Assembly (NCBI GenBank): GCA_030697975.1
Contig: JAUYOQ010000176.1
Span: forward strand, 1 to 6,396
DNA from: Nitrosopumilaceae archaeon
GTDB lineage: Archaea; Thermoproteota; Nitrososphaeria; Nitrososphaerales; Nitrosopumilaceae
DNA: 6,396 nt
Direction of reading: 5' to 3'
Under the pieces are notes generated by a model. It saw nothing but the letters and a program-made list of their open reading frames with translations, made no database searches and had not been told where the DNA came from. The translations under genes were made by a program, and so were the position numbers. This document shows, one piece after another, positions 4,672-6,396 of the stretch. Position 1 is the stretch's first letter. The number at the start of each line of letters is the position of its first letter.

Positions 4672-5502
4672 ATGAGCACAGAATCCCGACTTAAGAAGCT
4701 GAGAGGTTCTGGAGGCTACATAATGGCAACTATTACTGAGGAACAACAACGAAAAGGGAATCTTGGCGGTCCAGATCTGTTTTTGGCACCAATTGGACGA
4801 ATTGATTCATCAAAAATTTCAAAACATTATTGCAATTCATGTGAAAAAGACTACGATGGAGGACCTCAGATAAAATATGAAACCCCAAACGAGGAAGTAG
4901 CTGAAAATTTAATTCTAGTTGAAAAAGGAAAATATCTGTGCAATGTTTGCAGTTCTACAATAGCTGAATATCGAGAATTTAGAAAACCTGATCAAGCTAG
5001 TGAAGTAGGTAACGCAAAGCCTATCTCAGAGGAACATTTCTCAAAGCCACCGCCTGTTAAAACCGAAACTGTCTCACCTAGTGTCAAAACAGAACCAATT
5101 CAACCAACTGTTCAACCTCAAAGCAGAAGTATTCAAGCACAAAGCAGAACAGTACAACCACAGCCAGAGACCCAAGCAGATTCCTCAAAAGGATCCAATT
5201 TTAGCACGATCATTGGTATGGATGTATATGATAACGATTTAAAAAAAATTGGAGTCGTAAGAGAAATGGGGGTTGATTCAACACAATCTGTAATTATCGT
5301 TGTTACAAAATATAATGGAGCCGAAGAAAGTATAAGCTGGAATCGAATCAAAAAAATTGGAGAAATCATTCTACTAGGCTCAAAAAACGAAAGTTTTGTA
5401 GAACGACATTCTTCAGGTAAATCTGATTTGAAGTGTCCAAGTTGTGGTCTTACAAATAAGGAAGGCTCAAAATTTTGCGAAAATTGTGGTACTAGAATTT
5501 AG
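4672..5502 (+). CDS. PRC-barrel protein with N-terminal four-Cys module and C-terminal zinc ribbon
   Basis: The 276-residue product has four parts. Residues 50-100 carry C54, C57, C90 and C93 (HYCNSC and YLCNVC), probably a zinc-binding fold. Residues 105-175 are a Pro/Gln/Ser-rich linker with small repeats. Residues 177-240 resemble a PRC-barrel (IGMDVYDNDLKKIGVV, then SISWNRIKKIGEIILL), a small beta-barrel found in the RimM ribosome-maturation factor and in archaeal proteins linked to RNA metabolism or cell division. Residues 253-276 form a zinc ribbon with C255, C258, C269 and C272. The product is cytoplasmic and probably a binding or scaffold protein; no catalytic motif is seen. Two starts compete: ATG 4672, at leaderless distance from a strong TATA box, and ATG 4723 (Met18), preceded by GGAGG at ideal spacing. 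The signal peptidase gene follows after 45 bases on the same strand. The PRC call rests on pattern recognition only. Confidence 0.85.
   Translation: MSTESRLKKLRGSGGYIMATITEEQQRKGNLGGPDLFLAPIGRIDSSKISKHYCNSCEKDYDGGPQIKYETPNEEVAENLILVEKGKYLCNVCSSTIAEYREFRKPDQASEVGNAKPISEEHFSKPPPVKTETVSPSVKTEPIQPTVQPQSRSIQAQSRTVQPQPETQADSSKGSNFSTIIGMDVYDNDLKKIGVVREMGVDSTQSVIIVVTKYNGAEESISWNRIKKIGEIILLGSKNESFVERHSSGKSDLKCPSCGLTNKEGSKFCENCGTRI
4711..4715 (+). promoter_or_regulatory. Internal Shine-Dalgarno-like GGAGG before Met18 of the PRC-barrel gene
   Basis: GGAGG sits seven bases ahead of the in-frame ATG at 4723, an ideal ribosome-binding arrangement within the proposed coding region. It could drive a second, 259-residue form lacking the basic N-terminal segment. 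It could instead be the only true start if transcripts carry a 51-base leader. Confidence 0.4.
5053..5175 (+). repeat. Short imperfect repeats in the Pro/Gln linker
   Basis: The linker between the N-terminal Cys module and the PRC-barrel repeats small peptide units: VKTE at residues 129-132 and 138-141, TVQPQ at 146-150 and 160-164, and QPQSR / QAQSR at 148-152 and 155-159. This pattern suggests growth by local duplication in a flexible tether; its length may vary among relatives. Confidence 0.55.
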
Positions 5503-5512
5503 AAAATATCAA

Positions 5513-5520
5513 GATTTATC
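5513..5520 (+). promoter_or_regulatory. Possible TATA box for the signal peptidase gene
   Basis: GATTTATC lies about 32 bases before the TTG start at 5548, in the 45-base gap after the PRC-barrel gene. It would give a transcript starting near 5542-5545. The motif is weaker than others here, and co-transcription with the upstream gene is equally possible, since no T tract separates them. Confidence 0.3.
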
Positions 5521-5547
5521 TTAGCAAATAATGGGACATGACATAAT

Positions 5548-6234
5548 TTGACTGGTAAAACAATAACAAAAGGAGTAACAAAAGACATTGTAATAGTTGT
5601 AATAGGTGTTTTGATAATATGGCTTGGACTAAGGGTTGTCTTTGGGACTGAAAATCCATTTTATGTTGTCTCAAGTGGAAGTATGGTTCCTGAGCTACAA
5701 GTTTTTGATGTATTAGTAGTCCAAGGAAATGAACCATTTGAAAATGTACAAAATGGAGATATCATAGTTTTTCATCGGCCCGCAGGACATGACAGGGTAA
5801 TAGTTCACAGGGTGGTAGAAATTATTGATGATGACCCCAAAACAATACGAACAAAAGGAGATGCAAATCCTTCCTCCATTCCAGGTACTGATTTTCCAAT
5901 AACAGAAGATGAGTACATTGGAAAAGTAGCTTATGTCATACCACAGATTGGCTATATTACAAGAATTTTGATGCCACCAGTCAACTATATCATAATTGCA
6001 GTAATTGTTGGAATTATGATTTTCAAACAAATTTCAAAAAATAAAAAAGCAAAGGAGTCATTCCTTTCAACCAAAGTAGATACTACAAATGAAACATTTC
6101 AAAACAGTGCCACAGATGCGGGGTTAACAAATCTTCCAAATGATAATGAATATACTGAGTTTGAAAAAACCCAAAATTCAGATACGGTTAATCAAGATGA
6201 AAGATCGGATTCAAAAGAAAAGACTGATGATTAA
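5548..6234 (+). CDS. Type I signal peptidase, archaeal Sec11/SipW type
   Basis: A membrane-bound serine protease that removes signal peptides from Sec-exported proteins on the outer face of the membrane. Order in 228 residues: N-terminal membrane helix (about 13-32), catalytic S45 in SSGSMVPEL, H87 in VHRVVEI (His rather than the bacterial Lys, marking the archaeal/ER Sec11 class), the TKGDANPSS box with D105, and a possible further acid at D115. A second membrane helix spans about 145-160. A hydrophilic tail of some 68 residues (161-228), rich in Asp, Glu, Asn and Thr, follows and is longer than the core enzyme needs; with two membrane spans it should lie in the cytoplasm. The TTG at 5548 is the only reasonable start: an in-frame stop lies at 5539-5541 and the next Met is inside the catalytic motif. 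No Shine-Dalgarno sequence is evident. The stop overlaps that of the convergent gene at the right edge. Confidence 0.92.
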   Translation: MTGKTITKGVTKDIVIVVIGVLIIWLGLRVVFGTENPFYVVSSGSMVPELQVFDVLVVQGNEPFENVQNGDIIVFHRPAGHDRVIVHRVVEIIDDDPKTIRTKGDANPSSIPGTDFPITEDEYIGKVAYVIPQIGYITRILMPPVNYIIIAVIVGIMIFKQISKNKKAKESFLSTKVDTTNETFQNSATDAGLTNLPNDNEYTEFEKTQNSDTVNQDERSDSKEKTDD

Positions 6235-6396
6235 CTTTCTTCGTTATTGGTTTTAAATACTCGCTTAAAGTATTCAGAATTTTCTTGTGGTTCCTCAAAG
6301 TCGTCTTTTACATTAGCAAGGTGCTTTGCCAAGTTTTTCTTGTAGCCAAGCTGCATTTGGCGTGCAATTTGGATTCGTTGTGCTTGAGGTGATCCT
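6231..6396 (-). CDS. C-terminal fragment of an unidentified protein (5' end outside window)
   Basis: A minus-strand frame enters from the right edge and stops with TAA at 6231-6233, giving 54 residues. The fragment starts with a Gln/Arg-rich, probably helical segment (AQRIQIARQMQLGYKKNLAKHL), followed by an acidic stretch (KDDFEEPQENSEYF) and a polar end (TNNEES). No domain can be recognised. Its composition, unbroken frame and convergence with the signal peptidase gene support coding; in the other frame I checked on this strand a stop appears after 27 codons. Its last four bases overlap the end of the signal peptidase gene. Confidence 0.65.
   Translation of the reverse strand, partial: GSPQAQRIQIARQMQLGYKKNLAKHLANVKDDFEEPQENSEYFKRVFKTNNEES

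Noticed and set aside
4664..4675. Tiny frame ATG-CAG-ATA-TGA just before the gene at 4672
   Set aside because: Three codons only, and probably upstream of or at the transcription start; no evidence of function.
5713..6030. Minus-strand frame of 105 codons inside the signal peptidase gene
   Set aside because: Composition rich in Asn, Tyr, Ile and Cys and opposite a clear protease gene; typical shadow frame.
1..6396. CRISPR arrays, insertion sequences, integrase sites, rRNA
   Set aside because: No spaced direct repeats, transposase motifs, terminal inverted repeats, tRNA-end duplication or rRNA signatures were seen.

Overview
The window looks like chromosomal DNA of a mesophilic ammonia-oxidising-type archaeon (Nitrososphaerota, formerly Thaumarchaeota; Nitrosopumilus-like). 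The reasons are low G+C, TATA-type promoters about 25-30 bases ahead of start codons with almost no leader, T-rich rather than hairpin terminators, a Sec11/SipW-type archaeal signal peptidase, TTG starts, and many small proteins with a C-terminal zinc ribbon. This placement is inferred from style and gene types; no marker gene in the window fixes the genus.

Layout from left to right. (1) The last 38 codons of an acidic protein run straight into rpiA (ribose-5-phosphate isomerase A), whose TTG start directly follows the upstream stop. (2) A secreted protein of unknown function has a clear signal peptide and its own promoter, and ends at a T-rich terminator. (3) On the minus strand lies a 466-residue cyclic amidohydrolase of the hydantoinase / dihydropyrimidinase / allantoinase type, with all metal ligands including the lysine that becomes carboxylated. 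(4) A tRNA-Ala(CGC) gene with the diagnostic G3-U70 pair follows. (5) Next is a block of small proteins: two convergent zinc-ribbon proteins of unknown function, a classical thioredoxin (minus), and a divergent protein with an N-terminal four-cysteine module, a PRC-barrel and a C-terminal zinc ribbon. (6) A type I signal peptidase follows, and its stop overlaps the stop of a convergent, truncated gene running off the right edge.

Functional links. Most neighbours look like independent, monocistronic housekeeping genes. rpiA feeds the pentose phosphate supply for nucleotides, the amidohydrolase opens or closes a cyclic amide of unknown identity, and the signal peptidase would process exported proteins such as the one at 876-1574. 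The most unusual pattern is three otherwise unrelated proteins within 2.3 kb that all end in the same Cys-x2-Cys-x10-Cys-x2-Cys ribbon, with a thioredoxin among them. The longest of these shares a divergent control region with the thioredoxin, and that region contains a perfect 12-bp palindrome next to the TATA box. Whether these form a redox- or zinc-related system is a hypothesis only.

There is no mobile element, CRISPR array, rRNA or obvious pseudogene, and no gene-free stretch longer than 300 bases.
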